A stretch of DNA of 64,000 nt from Brevirhabdus pacifica. Its GTDB lineage: Bacteria > Pseudomonadota > Alphaproteobacteria > Rhodobacterales > Rhodobacteraceae. A model generated the notes under the pieces. It worked only from the letters and a program-made list of their open reading frames with translations. It was not told the DNA's origin and made no database searches. Both the position numbers and the translations under genes were made by a program. This document shows positions 48,416 through 58,002 of the stretch, piece by piece (within the stretch, counting starts at the first letter, position 1; every line of letters starts with the position of its first letter). The stretch spans positions 62,001-126,000 of the forward strand of contig NZ_PGFI01000013.1 of the NCBI RefSeq assembly GCF_002797755.1, written 5' to 3'.

Positions 48416-48928
48416 ATGAACAAGCAAAGACACACACGTCCCGGAACAGCGATCCTGGCCGCCGGCCTTGCACTGGCACTGGGCGCCGCGGCACAGGCCG
48501 CCCCCGTCGCGGTCGAGGCGGTGATGACCCCGAAAGAGCAGATGAAGTTCGAGTTCGGCGACGGCTCCAAGCACTTCGTCCTGGCCGTGCGCCGCGAGGG
48601 CAAGGCCGAGGGCGAGGGCATCCTGGCCGGCGCCTCGGTCACCGAGTTCGGCTGGCACGACATCCGCCCGCCCGTCGATGGCGACCCGCAGGGATACCTC
48701 GAGATGACCGACGCCGATGGCGATCTGGCAGTTCTGAAATGGTCCGTGCGCGCGATCTTCATGGCCGGCGAGGGCAAGCCCGCCCTGCATGACAACGGCG
48801 TCTGGGAACTGGTCAGCGGCACCGGCAAGTTCGAGGGCATGCGCGGCGTCGGCTCACTGGTCATCGAACCGGCGGGCGAGACCGAGCGCCGCTTCATCCT
48901 TGAAGGCGAGATCAGCGACGCCCCCTGA
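48416..48928 (+). CDS. Secreted protein of unknown function
   Basis: This 170-residue protein has a cleavable signal peptide (MNKQRHTRPGTAILAAGLALALGAAAQAA, cut near residue 29). The mature part is beta-rich with no cysteines; ENGxG-like segments GEGILAGASVTEFG and NGVWELVSGTGKFEGMRGVGSL resemble small beta-barrel or lipocalin-like folds (the GTGKFEGMRG segment recalls allene-oxide-cyclase-like barrels). No firm family. Divergent from the MscS gene; the open frame further upstream (48350) lacks a ribosome site. Confidence 0.8.
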   Translation: MNKQRHTRPGTAILAAGLALALGAAAQAAPVAVEAVMTPKEQMKFEFGDGSKHFVLAVRREGKAEGEGILAGASVTEFGWHDIRPPVDGDPQGYLEMTDADGDLAVLKWSVRAIFMAGEGKPALHDNGVWELVSGTGKFEGMRGVGSLVIEPAGETERRFILEGEISDAP

Positions 48929-49305
48929 GGCGTGGCCTCCAATCAGACGATCCGGGACGGCCCTTTGGAACGGGGCCGTCCCGAGCCATCCGCCTTTGGC
49001 CCCCGCCGCTCCGGACCGGCCAAGTGCCTTCAAAACCCCTCGTCGCGGCCTGCGCCGCCCCCGCCCCGATGGCGGCACATCGGCCCAACGCGCTTCGCGC
49101 GCTTGCTGCCCGCCAGGTTAAGTTGTATTTGAGCGGCGTGACTCAGTTTTTTGACATGGATGACCGGGCGCGCCTTCCCTGGCGGTTCCACGGTTCGACG
49201 CTGACAATCCTGGCAGCCGAGTAGCGCCTGCGCGACCGGTGCCGCCTGCGCGGCCACCCGTCTTGATGCCCTTTCACGTTACATACCTATGCGGGAGATC
49301 CCCCG
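48929..49305. other. 377-bp intergenic region upstream of leuC
   Basis: A hairpin at 48954-48982 (GGGACGGCCC, 9-base loop, GGGCCGTCCC) follows the secreted-protein gene and is a likely U-less terminator. The stretch 49117-49160 is AT-richer and includes TTGTAT and TTGACA hexamers, so the leuC promoter may lie here, but no matching -10 is convincing. I see no leucine-rich leader peptide, T-box or riboswitch. Confidence 0.55.
48954..48982 (+). terminator. Hairpin after secreted-protein gene
   Basis: Ten-base perfect stem with a 9-base loop starting 26 bases past the stop codon at 48928. No T run follows. Confidence 0.55.
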
Positions 49306-50712
49306 ATGACTGCCCCCAAGACCCTCTATGACAAGATCTGGGACGCCCATGTCGCCCACGAGGCCGACGACGGCACCACCCTTCTCTACATCGACCGGCA
49401 CCTGGTCCACGAAGTGACCAGCCCGCAGGCCTTCGAAGGGCTGCGCATGAACGGCCGCAAGGTCCGCGCCCCCGAGAAGACCATCGCCGTGCCGGACCAC
49501 AACGTCCCCACCACCGAGGGGCGCGACACCTATATCGAGAACGAGGAAAGCCGCATCCAGGTCGAGGCGCTGGACCGCAACGCGCGCGAGTTCGAGCTGG
49601 TCTACTACCCGGTCAGCGACATCCGTCAGGGCATCGTCCACATCGTCGGCCCCGAGCAGGGCTGGACCCTGCCCGGCATGACCGTGGTCTGCGGCGACAG
49701 CCACACTGCGACCCACGGCGCCTTCGGTGCGCTGGCCCACGGCATCGGCACCTCGGAGGTCGAGCATGTGCTCGCCACCCAGACGCTGATCCAGAAGAAG
49801 TCCAAGAACATGAAGGTCGAGATCACCGGCAAGCTGCGCCCCGGTGTGACCGCCAAGGACATCACCCTGGCCGTCATCGGCGAGACCGGCACCGCCGGCG
49901 GCACCGGCTATGTCATCGAATATTGCGGTGAAGCGATCCGCGACCTGTCGATGGAAGGCCGCATGACCGTCTGCAACATGGCGATCGAGGGTGGCGCCCG
50001 CGCCGGCCTGATAGCGCCGGACGAGAAGACGTTCGACTATGTGATGGGCCGCCCCCACGCGCCCAAGGGCGCCCAGTGGGAAGCCGCCCTGGCCTGGTGG
50101 AAGACGCTTTACACCGACGAAGGCGCGCATTTCGACAAGGTGCTGACACTGAAGGGCGAAGACATTGCCCCGGTCGTGACCTGGGGCACCTCGCCCGAGG
50201 ACGTGCTGCCGATCACGGCCAGCGTGCCCTCGCCCTCGGATTTCGAGGGTGGCAAGTCCGAGGCGGTCAAGCGCTCGCTCGACTACATGGGCCTGACCCC
50301 CGGCACGCCGCTGGACCAGGTCGAGATCGACACGGTTTTCATCGGGTCGTGCACCAACGGGCGGATCGAGGATCTGCGCGCCGCCGCGGCGATCCTGAAG
50401 GGCAAGAAGGTCAAGGACGGCCTGCGCGCCATGGTGGTGCCGGGTTCGGGCCTGGTCCGGGCCCAGGCCGAGGAAGAGGGCCTGGCCGACATCTTCAAGG
50501 AGGCCGGTTTCGAATGGCGCCTTGCGGGCTGTTCCATGTGCCTTGCCATGAACCCCGACCAGCTGTCGCCCGGCGAGCGTTGCGCCGCCACCTCGAACCG
50601 CAATTTCGAGGGGCGCCAGGGCCGGGGCGGACGCACCCACCTGCTGAGCCCCGCGATGGCGGCGGCCGCCGCGATCACCGGGCGGCTGACGGATGTGCGC
50701 GAACTGATGTAA
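49306..50712 (+). CDS. leuC: 3-isopropylmalate dehydratase large subunit
   Basis: This 468-residue aconitase-family subunit interconverts 2- and 3-isopropylmalate in leucine synthesis. The [4Fe-4S] ligands are Cys349 (GSCTNGR), Cys409 and Cys412 ([10 protein letters not shown]). The N-terminal [17 protein letters not shown] and [30 protein letters not shown] are typical. GGGAG precedes the ATG. leuD follows after 93 bases containing a copy of the composite intergenic motif. Confidence 0.96.
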   Translation: MTAPKTLYDKIWDAHVAHEADDGTTLLYIDRHLVHEVTSPQAFEGLRMNGRKVRAPEKTIAVPDHNVPTTEGRDTYIENEESRIQVEALDRNAREFELVYYPVSDIRQGIVHIVGPEQGWTLPGMTVVCGDSHTATHGAFGALAHGIGTSEVEHVLATQTLIQKKSKNMKVEITGKLRPGVTAKDITLAVIGETGTAGGTGYVIEYCGEAIRDLSMEGRMTVCNMAIEGGARAGLIAPDEKTFDYVMGRPHAPKGAQWEAALAWWKTLYTDEGAHFDKVLTLKGEDIAPVVTWGTSPEDVLPITASVPSPSDFEGGKSEAVKRSLDYMGLTPGTPLDQVEIDTVFIGSCTNGRIEDLRAAAAILKGKKVKDGLRAMVVPGSGLVRAQAEEEGLADIFKEAGFEWRLAGCSMCLAMNPDQLSPGERCAATSNRNFEGRQGRGGRTHLLSPAMAAAAAITGRLTDVRELM

Positions 50713-50736
50713 GGCCCCAGGGCCACGGGCCGGCCT

Positions 50737-50768
50737 GCCTCCGGCGGGGATATTTTTCCTCGAGTGAA
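50737..50768 (+). repeat. Composite intergenic motif, copy 3
   Basis: GCCTCCGGCGGGGATATTT, nine variable bases, TGAA, followed directly by a short GC hairpin (GCCC/GGGC). It sits between leuC and leuD on the sense strand, within an operon, so it is unlikely to be a full terminator. Confidence 0.8.
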
Positions 50769-50805
50769 GCCCGCCGGGGCGGCCTGTCCGAGCAAGGAGA
50801 CGACA

Positions 50806-51411
50806 ATGGACAAATTCGAAAAGATCACCGGGGTGGCGGCGCCGATGCCGCTCATCAATGTCGACACCGACATGATCATTCCCAAGCAGTACCTGAAGAC
50901 CATCGCGCGCACCGGCCTGGGCAAGAGCCTGTTCGACGAGATGCGGTATGACGACGACGGCAACGAGATCGAAAGCTTCGTGCTGAACCAGCCGGCCTAT
51001 CGCAATGCCGAGATCCTGGTCGCAGGCGACAATTTCGGCTGCGGCTCCTCGCGCGAGCATGCGCCCTGGGCGCTGAAGGATTTCGGCATCTCCTGCGTGA
51101 TCGCCCCCAGCTTCGCCGACATCTTTTACAGCAACTGCTTCAAGAACGGGATCCTGCCCGTCATCCTGCCCCAGGAACAGGTGGACGTGCTGATGAAGGA
51201 CGCCGAGAAGGGCGCCAACGCCCGCATGACGGTGGACCTGGAGAACCAGACGATCACGACCTCGGAGGGCGAGAGCTTCGGCTTCGAGATCGACGCCTTC
51301 AAGAAGCATTGCCTGCTGAACGGCCTGGACGACATCGCGCTGACCTTGGAGAAGGGCGCCGCGATCGACGCCTTCGAGGCCAACGTCAACCAGCAGCGCC
51401 CCTGGGTCTGA
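50806..51411 (+). CDS. leuD: 3-isopropylmalate dehydratase small subunit
   Basis: This 201-residue swivelling-domain partner of LeuC starts [39 protein letters not shown] contains the substrate-binding loop. AAGGAG precedes ATG 50806; the open frame from 50764 is not used. A very strong hairpin follows at 51477-51510. Confidence 0.96.
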   Translation: MDKFEKITGVAAPMPLINVDTDMIIPKQYLKTIARTGLGKSLFDEMRYDDDGNEIESFVLNQPAYRNAEILVAGDNFGCGSSREHAPWALKDFGISCVIAPSFADIFYSNCFKNGILPVILPQEQVDVLMKDAEKGANARMTVDLENQTITTSEGESFGFEIDAFKKHCLLNGLDDIALTLEKGAAIDAFEANVNQQRPWV

Positions 51412-51726
51412 CCCGGGCCGCGCCACCGGCCAACAAGGCGGGCGGCGGCGATGCATGTGACATTTCGGGGCCCGGCCTTTCGCGTGAAGGGCCGGGCCCC
51501 GGTGCTTCCGACGCGCCCCGACGCAGGGCGCGGCTGATGCAAAGGGGCGACAGTGAGGGGGCGAAAACCCCTTCGCGCGGCCCCACCCGGCCCGGCGGCC
51601 TTGTCGCTCGGGGTGAAAAAAGGCAGGAATAAGACAATAAAGAGGCATTCCGCCACAATCGGACGGGGCCCGAAATGGAACAAGGATCCGGCGTGTACCG
51701 GGTTCGTCCAGTCGAGAGGCAGAGCA
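51412..51726. other. 315-bp intergenic region after leuD
   Basis: Contains the 11-bp-stem hairpin at 51477-51510. The stretch 51612-51650 is AT-richer (GTGAAAAAAGG ... AATAAGACAATAAAG) and may hold a promoter for the membrane protein gene that starts at 51727; no clean -35/-10 pair is seen. Nothing else recognised. Confidence 0.5.
51477..51510 (+). terminator. Strong hairpin after leuD
   Basis: GGGGCCCGGCC (51477-51487), 12-base loop, GGCCGGGCCCC (51500-51510): 11 perfect pairs, 65 bases past the leuD stop. No T run follows, so likely U-less or Rho-assisted. Confidence 0.65.
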
Positions 51727-52566
51727 GTGATCCTACGGGTAGCAAGCGCGCTTTTGCGTGCATTCCTGATGATGACCTTGATCGTCCTGCCGTCACTTCT
51801 GGTGCCGACGGCCGGGGTGAACACCCATCTCATCACCCTGATCATCGGCCTGTCGCTGGCTGTCTTCGTCTTCACCGAGTACATGGCCCAATCGCCCGGC
51901 ATTCTGGAATTCCGCGATGCGCCGCCCTACAACCGCATGCGCTTCCTTTTGCTGTTCGGCTCGATCATCCTGGCGGCGGTGGCCTATCGCGCGCCCTGGG
52001 ATGGCACGCCGCTGGTGCGGCTGGTCTATTCGCTGGGCCTGCTGGTGGGGCAGACGCTGGACGTGCCCTTCAGCCCGATGCGCCTGGCCAGCGGGCTGAT
52101 CCGGCCCGACGCCTCGCCCTGGATCTCGCAACTGGTCTACGTCACGCTGGGCCTGTCGTTCATCATGAGCGTCTTCGTCGTCTGGTCGCTGCTGCTGATC
52201 CTGCGGGTTAATAACTGGCCGTCGCGGTCGCGGGCCTTCAACCTGTGGGTCAACCTGCCGACCTTCGATCCGACCAGCGGCGGCGACGTGGTGGCGAGCC
52301 TGGTGCGCTCGGCCCGGATTAACATTTCATTGGCGATTCTGCTGCCATTCTTCCTGCCACTGGCGATGCGGGTAGTGATCGGGACACTGGATCCGAGCGC
52401 CCTGAACGCGCCCCTGTCGATCATCTGGATCGTGTCCATATGGATGTTCCTGCCCACCTGCTGCGTCATGAAGGCGATCGTCATGCACCGCCTGGCGCGG
52501 CTGGTCAGCATGCAGCGGCGCCTGGACCGGGTCCGGGAGGAACCGGCGGAGTTGGTTCCCGCCTGA
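51727..52566 (+). CDS. Multi-pass membrane protein, unknown function
   Basis: This 279-residue protein has five or six predicted membrane segments (~5-25, 32-50, ~72-92, ~140-165, ~205-230, ~240-262). The GTG start at 51727 follows GAGAGG; the frame is open upstream to 51553 but that part is basic, low-complexity and lacks support. FTEYMAQSPGILEFRDAPPYNR and WVNLPTFDPTSGG look like conserved loops. I do not recognise a family. It lies between leuD and the nuclease-like gene, with only a short gap to the latter. Confidence 0.8.
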   Translation: MILRVASALLRAFLMMTLIVLPSLLVPTAGVNTHLITLIIGLSLAVFVFTEYMAQSPGILEFRDAPPYNRMRFLLLFGSIILAAVAYRAPWDGTPLVRLVYSLGLLVGQTLDVPFSPMRLASGLIRPDASPWISQLVYVTLGLSFIMSVFVVWSLLLILRVNNWPSRSRAFNLWVNLPTFDPTSGGDVVASLVRSARINISLAILLPFFLPLAMRVVIGTLDPSALNAPLSIIWIVSIWMFLPTCCVMKAIVMHRLARLVSMQRRLDRVREEPAELVPA

Positions 52567-52640
52567 GGCCGTCAGACCCGGGGCAGCGCCGGGCGGCTGG
52601 GCTTCACGGTCTTCATCGAACATGGCGTTTCGCTTGGTTG

Positions 52641-54143
52641 GTGCGGCACGGGGGCATTGCCGCCTGCCGGAATGTCGGCCTGCGCCTTGTCGCATTCCTG
52701 CTTGTCGGACTCCTTTGCACAGTGCCGGTCCGGGCGGCCTCGGCGCAGGCGCCCCCCCTTCCGCTGACGCCCCCTCCGCCCGAAAAGGGCAGCCTGCGGA
52801 TTGCCGTCTTCAATGCCGAGTTGACGCGGCGGGGACCGGGGGTCCTGTTGCGGGACATTTCGCAAGGGCGCGATCCGCAGGTCGAGGCCGTGGTCGCGGT
52901 GATCGCCGCCGCGCGGCCCGATATCCTTCTGCTAGCCGGCTTCGACACGGATCTCGACGGGCATGCACTGGCAGCCCTTCGCGGGCAGATCTCGCGGGCA
53001 GGGCATCCGATGGACCATGCCTTTGGCGCCCTGCCCAACGCCGGCCTGTCCAGCGGGATGGACCTGGACGGGGACGGTCGGTTAAACGGGCCGCGCGATG
53101 CCCAAGGCTACGGGGCCTTCCACGGCGCGGGGGGCATGGCCCTTCTGTCGCGCCTGCCGCTCGGGTCCGTCACGGACCTGTCCCCCCTGCGCTGGGCGGA
53201 GCTGCCGGGTGCCCGCCTGCCGCGCCGGGGGGGCAAGCTGTTCCCGGACGAGAAAGCCGCGCAACAGCGCCGGCTGTCGTCGGTCGCCCATTGGCTAGTG
53301 CCGGTGCCCCTGCCCGATGGGGGTCGGCTGATGCTGATGCTCTACCATGCGGGGCCCCCGGTCTTTGACGGGCCGGAGGATGCCAACGGCCTGCGCAACG
53401 CCGAGGAGAACCGCCTGTGGCGGCTGGTGCTGGACGGCTGGGCGCCTTCCCAGACCGAGGGGCAGCTGATCGGGTCCGGGGATCTGCCGGTGCTGGCGGG
53501 GATATCGAACCTTGATGTGCGACGTGGCGAGGGGCGGCGCGCGGCGATGGCCGCACTCCTGCGCCACCCCCGGCTTCGGGATGCGCGCCCGGCATCCGCC
53601 GGCGCGGCGGCGGCGAATTCGGGGGCACCGAACGGCGAGCCGGCCCTCGACACGGTCGACTGGCCCGAGGAGGACGCGGCGGGCGGCCCCGCGCCGGGCA
53701 ACCTGCGGGTGGCCTACGTGCTGCCCGACGCCCGGCTGCGAGTGACAGGCGCCGGGGTGTTCTGGCCGGCGCCGCAACCAAAGGCGGGCGGGGCGCGCGA
53801 CAGGGGAGGACGGGGCTGGGCCGAGATCGTGGCCACCGCCTCGCGCCACCGGCTGGTCTGGGTCGATGTCGCGCCATCGCCACCCGGCGCATCCGGGCCG
53901 CGCAGAGCCGACATTTCGCCACTCCGGGGACGTGTTCGGGGGACAACGCCCGGCGCGGGCCGGGTCCGGCCCAGCTTGACCCCCCCTGCGGGCCGGGATA
54001 CGCCATCCGGCGACCCATTCAAGGAGCCCGCGACCCATGAGCAACCCTACCCTTCTGATCCTTCCCGGCGACGGCATCGGCCCCGAAGTGATGACCGAGG
54101 TGCGCCGCATCATCGACTGGTTCGGCGACAAGCGCGGCCTTAA
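52641..54143 (+). CDS. Secreted endonuclease/exonuclease/phosphatase-fold protein, C-terminus runs into leuB
   Basis: The frame has a signal-like segment ([23 protein letters not shown]) and a domain starting [22 protein letters not shown] that resembles EEP (DNase I-like) phosphoesterases, including [14 protein letters not shown]. Homologous sequence seems to end near VWVDVAPSP (~53880). The next ~85 residues are Pro/Arg-rich and continue 107 bp into leuB, which suggests a lost stop codon or a frameshift near 53890-53960. The start is uncertain (GTG 52641 or TTG 52638; no good ribosome site). Enzymatic activity is unproven. Confidence 0.65.
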   Translation: MRHGGIAACRNVGLRLVAFLLVGLLCTVPVRAASAQAPPLPLTPPPPEKGSLRIAVFNAELTRRGPGVLLRDISQGRDPQVEAVVAVIAAARPDILLLAGFDTDLDGHALAALRGQISRAGHPMDHAFGALPNAGLSSGMDLDGDGRLNGPRDAQGYGAFHGAGGMALLSRLPLGSVTDLSPLRWAELPGARLPRRGGKLFPDEKAAQQRRLSSVAHWLVPVPLPDGGRLMLMLYHAGPPVFDGPEDANGLRNAEENRLWRLVLDGWAPSQTEGQLIGSGDLPVLAGISNLDVRRGEGRRAAMAALLRHPRLRDARPASAGAAAANSGAPNGEPALDTVDWPEEDAAGGPAPGNLRVAYVLPDARLRVTGAGVFWPAPQPKAGGARDRGGRGWAEIVATASRHRLVWVDVAPSPPGASGPRRADISPLRGRVRGTTPGAGRVRPSLTPPAGRDTPSGDPFKEPATHEQPYPSDPSRRRHRPRSDDRGAPHHRLVRRQARP

Positions 54144-55146
54144 GTTCGACGTGGCCGAGGATCTGGTGGGCGGCGCCGCCTATGACGCGCATGGCACGCC
54201 GCTGACCGACAAGACCATGGCGCATGCCCAGTCTGTCGACGCCGTTCTGCTGGGTGCCGTCGGCGGCCCCAAATACGACGATCTGGATTTCTCGGTGAAG
54301 CCCGAGCGTGGCCTGCTGCGTCTGCGCAAGGAAATGGACCTTTACGCCAACCTGCGCCCCGCCCAGTGCTTTGACGCGCTGGCCGATTTCTCGTCGCTCA
54401 AGCGCGACATCGTGGCCGGGCTGGACATCATGATCGTCCGCGAGCTGACCTCGGGGATCTACTTCGGTGAGCCGCGCGGCATTCAGGCCGACAACGAGGG
54501 CGGGCGCGTCGGCGTCAACACCCAGCGTTACACCACCAACGAGATTCGTCGCGTCGCGCGCTCGGCGTTCGAACTGGCCCGCCGCCGCTCGAATCGCCTG
54601 TGCTCGATGGAGAAGGCCAACGTGATGGAATCTGGCATCCTCTGGCGCGAAGAGGTGCAGTGGGTCCATGACAACGAATACCCCGATGTCGAGCTGACCC
54701 ACATGTATGCCGACGCCGGCGCTATGCAGCTGGTGCGCGCGCCCAAGCAGTTCGACGTCATCGTCACCGACAACCTCTTCGGCGATCTGCTGTCGGATGC
54801 CGCCGCGATGCTGACCGGCTCGCTGGGCATGCTACCCTCGGCCTCGCTGGGGGCGCCGGCTGAAAACGGCCGGCCCAAGGCCCTTTACGAGCCGGTGCAC
54901 GGTTCGGCCCCCGACATTGCCGGTCAGGGCAAGGCCAACCCCTGCGCCTGTATCCTCAGCTTCGCGATGGCGCTGCGCTACTCGTTCGACCAGGGCACCG
55001 AGGCCGACCGCCTCGAGGCCGCGGTCGAGTCGGTCCTGCGCGACGGCGTGCGCACCGCCGACCTGATGCAGGCCGGCGACCGCGATCCGGCCTCCACCAC
55101 CCAGGTCGGCGACGCCGTCCTCAAGGCGCTCGACGCCAGCCTCTGA
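54037..55146 (+). CDS. leuB: 3-isopropylmalate dehydrogenase
   Basis: This 369-residue NAD-dependent decarboxylating dehydrogenase catalyses the third leucine-specific step. Start [18 protein letters not shown]; substrate site [10 protein letters not shown]; metal site aspartates in [12 protein letters not shown]; cofactor loop [21 protein letters not shown] precedes ATG 54037. Length normal. A 13-bp-stem hairpin follows at 55153-55181. Confidence 0.96.
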   Translation: MSNPTLLILPGDGIGPEVMTEVRRIIDWFGDKRGLKFDVAEDLVGGAAYDAHGTPLTDKTMAHAQSVDAVLLGAVGGPKYDDLDFSVKPERGLLRLRKEMDLYANLRPAQCFDALADFSSLKRDIVAGLDIMIVRELTSGIYFGEPRGIQADNEGGRVGVNTQRYTTNEIRRVARSAFELARRRSNRLCSMEKANVMESGILWREEVQWVHDNEYPDVELTHMYADAGAMQLVRAPKQFDVIVTDNLFGDLLSDAAAMLTGSLGMLPSASLGAPAENGRPKALYEPVHGSAPDIAGQGKANPCACILSFAMALRYSFDQGTEADRLEAAVESVLRDGVRTADLMQAGDRDPASTTQVGDAVLKALDASL

Positions 55147-55152
55147 GACTTC

Positions 55153-55181
55153 GCGGAACCCGGCCCCGGGCCGGGTTCCGC
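55153..55181 (+). terminator. Strong hairpin after leuB
   Basis: GCGGAACCCGGCC (55153-55165), loop CCG, GGCCGGGTTCCGC (55169-55181): 13 perfect pairs starting 6 bases past the stop. No T run follows. Confidence 0.75.
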
Positions 55182-55294
55182 CCCTGCCCACCACCGGGGG
55201 AAGCCCGCCGGTTCGCGTCCGGCGCAGGCCCGGCGGGTTGACCCCGCCGCGGACGCTGCTTTTATCAGCCGTCAATCGCCTGCGGAGATCGCCC

Positions 55295-56257
55295 ATGCCC
55301 GATACAGCCCGATCCAACCTGCGCGGCACGATCCTGGCGCTGCTGGCCTTTGCCACCTTCTCGACCCATGACGTGGTGGTGAAAAGCCTGGGCGGCTTCT
55401 ATTCGGCGCCGCAGATCCTGTTCTTCAGCGTCCTGCTCAGCTTTCCGCTGGCGACGCTGATGCTGGTGCGCGACAGGACGGCCGGAAACCTGCGCCCTGT
55501 GCATCCCTGGTGGTCGGCCCTGCGCACGGCGGCCAGCGTGGCAACGGGGCTTTCGGCCTTCTACGCCTTCTCGGTCCTGCCCATGGCGCAGGTCTACGCC
55601 ATCCTTTTCGCGGCCCCGCTGCTGGTGACGATCCTGTCGATTCCGATCCTCGGTGAAAGGGTCGGGCGCCACCGCTGGTTCGCCATCGCGCTGGGCATGC
55701 TGGGGGTGCTGGTGGTGCTGCGCCCCGGGGTGACCCCGATCGGCGCCGGGCACCTCGCGGCGCTGGTGGCAGCGGTCGGTTCGGCCACGGCCTCGGTCGT
55801 GGTGCGCAAGATCGGCAATGATGAACGGTCGGTCGTCCTGATGCTCTACCCGATGATGGCCAGCGTGGTGCTGATGGGGCTGATCATGCCCGTCAGCTAC
55901 ACCCCCATGCCCGTTACCCACCTGGGCATGCTGGCGGTGATCTCGGCCCTCAGTTTCGTGGCGGGGCTGCTCCTGATCGGGGCCTACCGGTCGGGCGACG
56001 CGGCGGTGGTCGCGCCGATGCAGTATTCCCAGATCCTGTGGGCGGTGCTTTACGGCGCGCTTTTCTTCGGCGAAAGCCCCGGCATCTTCACCCTCATCGG
56101 GGCCGGCCTGGTGATCGCCAGCGGCGTCTATATCGTGCTGCGCGAAAGCATCCGCGGACCCTCGCGCAACCAGCCGGTGCAGAAGATGCGGAGCCGTCAG
56201 GACAGCTGGCTTTCAATGCGCGCGGTGGCCCGCGCCACGCGCCGGCCGGTGGTCTGA
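55295..56257 (+). CDS. DMT-superfamily EamA-type permease
   Basis: This 320-residue membrane protein has ten predicted segments in two EamA repeats. LPMAQVYAILFAAPLLVTILSIPILGERVGRHRW and the second-half counterpart VAPMQYSQILWAVLYGALFFGESP are family signatures. The start at 55295 (MPDTARSNLRG) is preceded by GCGGAGA. A second DMT permease (13412-14350) in this window is only distantly similar. Substrate unknown. Confidence 0.88.
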   Translation: MPDTARSNLRGTILALLAFATFSTHDVVVKSLGGFYSAPQILFFSVLLSFPLATLMLVRDRTAGNLRPVHPWWSALRTAASVATGLSAFYAFSVLPMAQVYAILFAAPLLVTILSIPILGERVGRHRWFAIALGMLGVLVVLRPGVTPIGAGHLAALVAAVGSATASVVVRKIGNDERSVVLMLYPMMASVVLMGLIMPVSYTPMPVTHLGMLAVISALSFVAGLLLIGAYRSGDAAVVAPMQYSQILWAVLYGALFFGESPGIFTLIGAGLVIASGVYIVLRESIRGPSRNQPVQKMRSRQDSWLSMRAVARATRRPVV

Positions 56258-56299
56258 ATCACGGCCCCCGCGATAGGCATCGCGGGCCGGGCAAGCTGC

Positions 56300-56328
56300 T
56301 TGACACGCAACCGAAAAAAGCAAATAAC
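56300..56328 (+). promoter_or_regulatory. Candidate promoter for tRNA-Pro
   Basis: Perfect -35 TTGACA (56300-56305), 17-base spacer, -10 AATAAC (56323-56328, four of six matches). Transcription would begin about 78 bases before the tRNA. Confidence 0.45.
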
Positions 56329-56412
56329 CCGCCGCAACGGCAGACGCCCCGAGCCATCTGCCCCGCGCCCGAGCGGGGAAATGACAGGGCCGGACAAGCG
56401 TGCCGTTCGCGT

Positions 56413-56489
56413 CGGAGTGTAGCTCAGCCTGGTAGAGCACTGTCTTCGGGAGGCAGGGGTCGGAGGTTCGAATCCTCTCACTCCGACCA
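56413..56489 (+). tRNA. tRNA-Pro (anticodon CGG)
   Basis: A 77-base cloverleaf with encoded CCA. The acceptor CGGAGTG pairs with CACTCCG, the D-stem is GCTC/GAGC, the anticodon stem CTGTC/GGCAG holds loop TTCGGGA (anticodon CGG, reads CCG), the variable loop is GGGTC, and the T-arm is GGAGG-TTCGAAT-CCTCT. All arms pair with only G-T wobbles. Confidence 0.96.
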
Positions 56490-56587
56490 CTTATTTCTCA
56501 AGCGATTGGATTGGCTGCGGACTGTTTGCCGCCGGGACGGATGTCGGGACGGATTTTCGCGCAGGTTTCGCGCCCGCGAAGGCTGGG

Positions 56588-57283
56588 TCAGCGGTCGGGG
56601 CCGAACAGCAGCGGCGCCGGAAGGTTGGGCCTTGTCAGGTCGGGGATCACCCATTCGGCGCCGGTGAAATCCTCGTCGGCGGTGTATGCCGACGGCGTTA
56701 CCACGACCTTCAGCCCCGCCCCACGGGCCGATTTCAAACCGTTCAGGCTGTCCTCGAACGCAATCGCTTGCGACGGGTCAAGATCAAGCCGGCTGAGGGC
56801 CAGTTCGAACACATCGGGCGCGGGCTTCTTGGCGGCGACCTGATCGCCCGCCGCGATGACCTCGAACACCTCCGTGGCAGGGCGGCCCCAGCAGGCGCGG
56901 CACAGGGTCTCGACATTGGGAAGGTTGGTGGTGGTGGCGACGGCGACCCTGATTCCGGCATCCACCGCCGCCTGGATCAGCTGCGCGACGCCCGGGCGCA
57001 GGCTCAGCTCGCCCCCGGCTATGATCTCGCCGTAGATCTCGGTCTTGCGGCGGTGCAGGCGCGCGATTTCCCCGTCGTCCGGCATCCGGGCCCCGATATC
57101 GTCGCGATGGCGGCGGATCCGCTCCTTGCCGCCGGTGGTCTTCAGCAGCCGCTTGTAATCCGCGACCGTCCAGCACCAGTCCAGCCCGGCCTCGTCGAAG
57201 GTGCGGTTGAACGCCCTGCGATGCGCCTCTTCGGTTTCGGCGAGGGTTCCGTCCACATCGAATATTAGCGCCCTCAGGGTCAT
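56588..57283 (-). CDS. cbbY: CbbY-type HAD phosphatase
   Basis: This 231-residue HAD hydrolase has motif I FDVDGTLAETEEAHRRAFN, the cap segment CWTVADYKRLLKTTGGKERI and motif IV FEDSLNGLKSARGAGL. CbbY dephosphorylates xylulose-1,5-bisphosphate, a misfire product that inhibits RuBisCO. The related CbbZ acts on 2-phosphoglycolate; the KTTGGKERI cap motif favours CbbY. Last gene of the cbb operon here; its ATG overlaps the rpe stop by four bases. Confidence 0.9.
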   Translation of the reverse strand: MTLRALIFDVDGTLAETEEAHRRAFNRTFDEAGLDWCWTVADYKRLLKTTGGKERIRRHRDDIGARMPDDGEIARLHRRKTEIYGEIIAGGELSLRPGVAQLIQAAVDAGIRVAVATTTNLPNVETLCRACWGRPATEVFEVIAAGDQVAAKKPAPDVFELALSRLDLDPSQAIAFEDSLNGLKSARGAGLKVVVTPSAYTADEDFTGAEWVIPDLTRPNLPAPLLFGPDR

Positions 57284-57963
57284 GCCCCCTCCGCCGCGGC
57301 GCGGATGGCGGCGATGTTGCGGCCATAGACATCGGGGGCTTCCACCGAGCCGCCGCGGAACACGGCCGAGCCTGCAACCAGCACATCCGCCCCTGCGGCG
57401 CGGACAAGCGGGGCGGTGTCGGGATCGACGCCGCCGTCTATCTCGATATGGACCTCGCGGTCGCCGATCATCTCGCGCAGGCGGCGCACCTTGGCCGTCA
57501 TGTCGATGAACTTCTGGCCGCCGAAGCCCGGGTTCACCGTCATCACGCAGACCAGATCGCACAGATCGAGGACGTGGGCGATTGCCTCGGCCGGGGTGCC
57601 GGGGTTCAGCGCGACGCCCGCCTTCATCCCGGCGGCGCGGATCGCTTGCAGCGTTCGGTGGATATGCGGCCCCGCCTCCACATGGGCCGTCAGAATGTCG
57701 GCCCCTGCGTCGGCGTAGGCGTCGATCGAGGAATCGACCGGTGAGATCATCAGGTGGACGTCCATCACCGTCTTGACGTGCTTGCGGAACGCCTTGACCG
57801 CCGGCGGACCGAAGGTCAGGTTCGGCACGAAATGGTTGTCCATCACGTCGACATGGACCCAGTCGGCGCCCTGCGCCTCGATCGCGCGGATCTCCTGTCC
57901 GAAATTGGCGAAATCGGCGGACAGGATCGACGGCGCGATCTTAACGTTGCGATCAAAACCCAT
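57280..57963 (-). CDS. rpe: Ribulose-phosphate 3-epimerase
   Basis: This 227-residue TIM-barrel metalloenzyme (CbbE) interconverts xylulose 5-phosphate and ribulose 5-phosphate in the Calvin cycle. IAPSILSADFANFGQEI, WVHVDVMDNHFVPNLTFGP, VMTVNPGFGGQKFI and IDGGVDPDTA are diagnostic. It follows fba by 39 bases and overlaps cbbY. Confidence 0.95.
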   Translation of the reverse strand: MGFDRNVKIAPSILSADFANFGQEIRAIEAQGADWVHVDVMDNHFVPNLTFGPPAVKAFRKHVKTVMDVHLMISPVDSSIDAYADAGADILTAHVEAGPHIHRTLQAIRAAGMKAGVALNPGTPAEAIAHVLDLCDLVCVMTVNPGFGGQKFIDMTAKVRRLREMIGDREVHIEIDGGVDPDTAPLVRAAGADVLVAGSAVFRGGSVEAPDVYGRNIAAIRAAAEGA

Positions 57964-58002
57964 CTTGGGCCCCCTCTGGTTCTGGTTTGCGTGCGGCGCG
58001 GA

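Noticed and set aside
49200-49305. Leucine leader peptide or T-box before leuC
   Set aside because: No short ORF with a run of Leu codons and no terminator/antiterminator pair could be seen.
49279-51648. A 789-codon open frame antisense to leuC and leuD
   Set aside because: Same codon-bias artefact; no domain, and leuC/leuD on the other strand are certain.
56490-56587. tRNA-Pro 3' end as an attachment site for an integrated element
   Set aside because: No integrase gene, no direct repeat of the tRNA end and no foreign-looking DNA next to it; the cbb operon follows directly.
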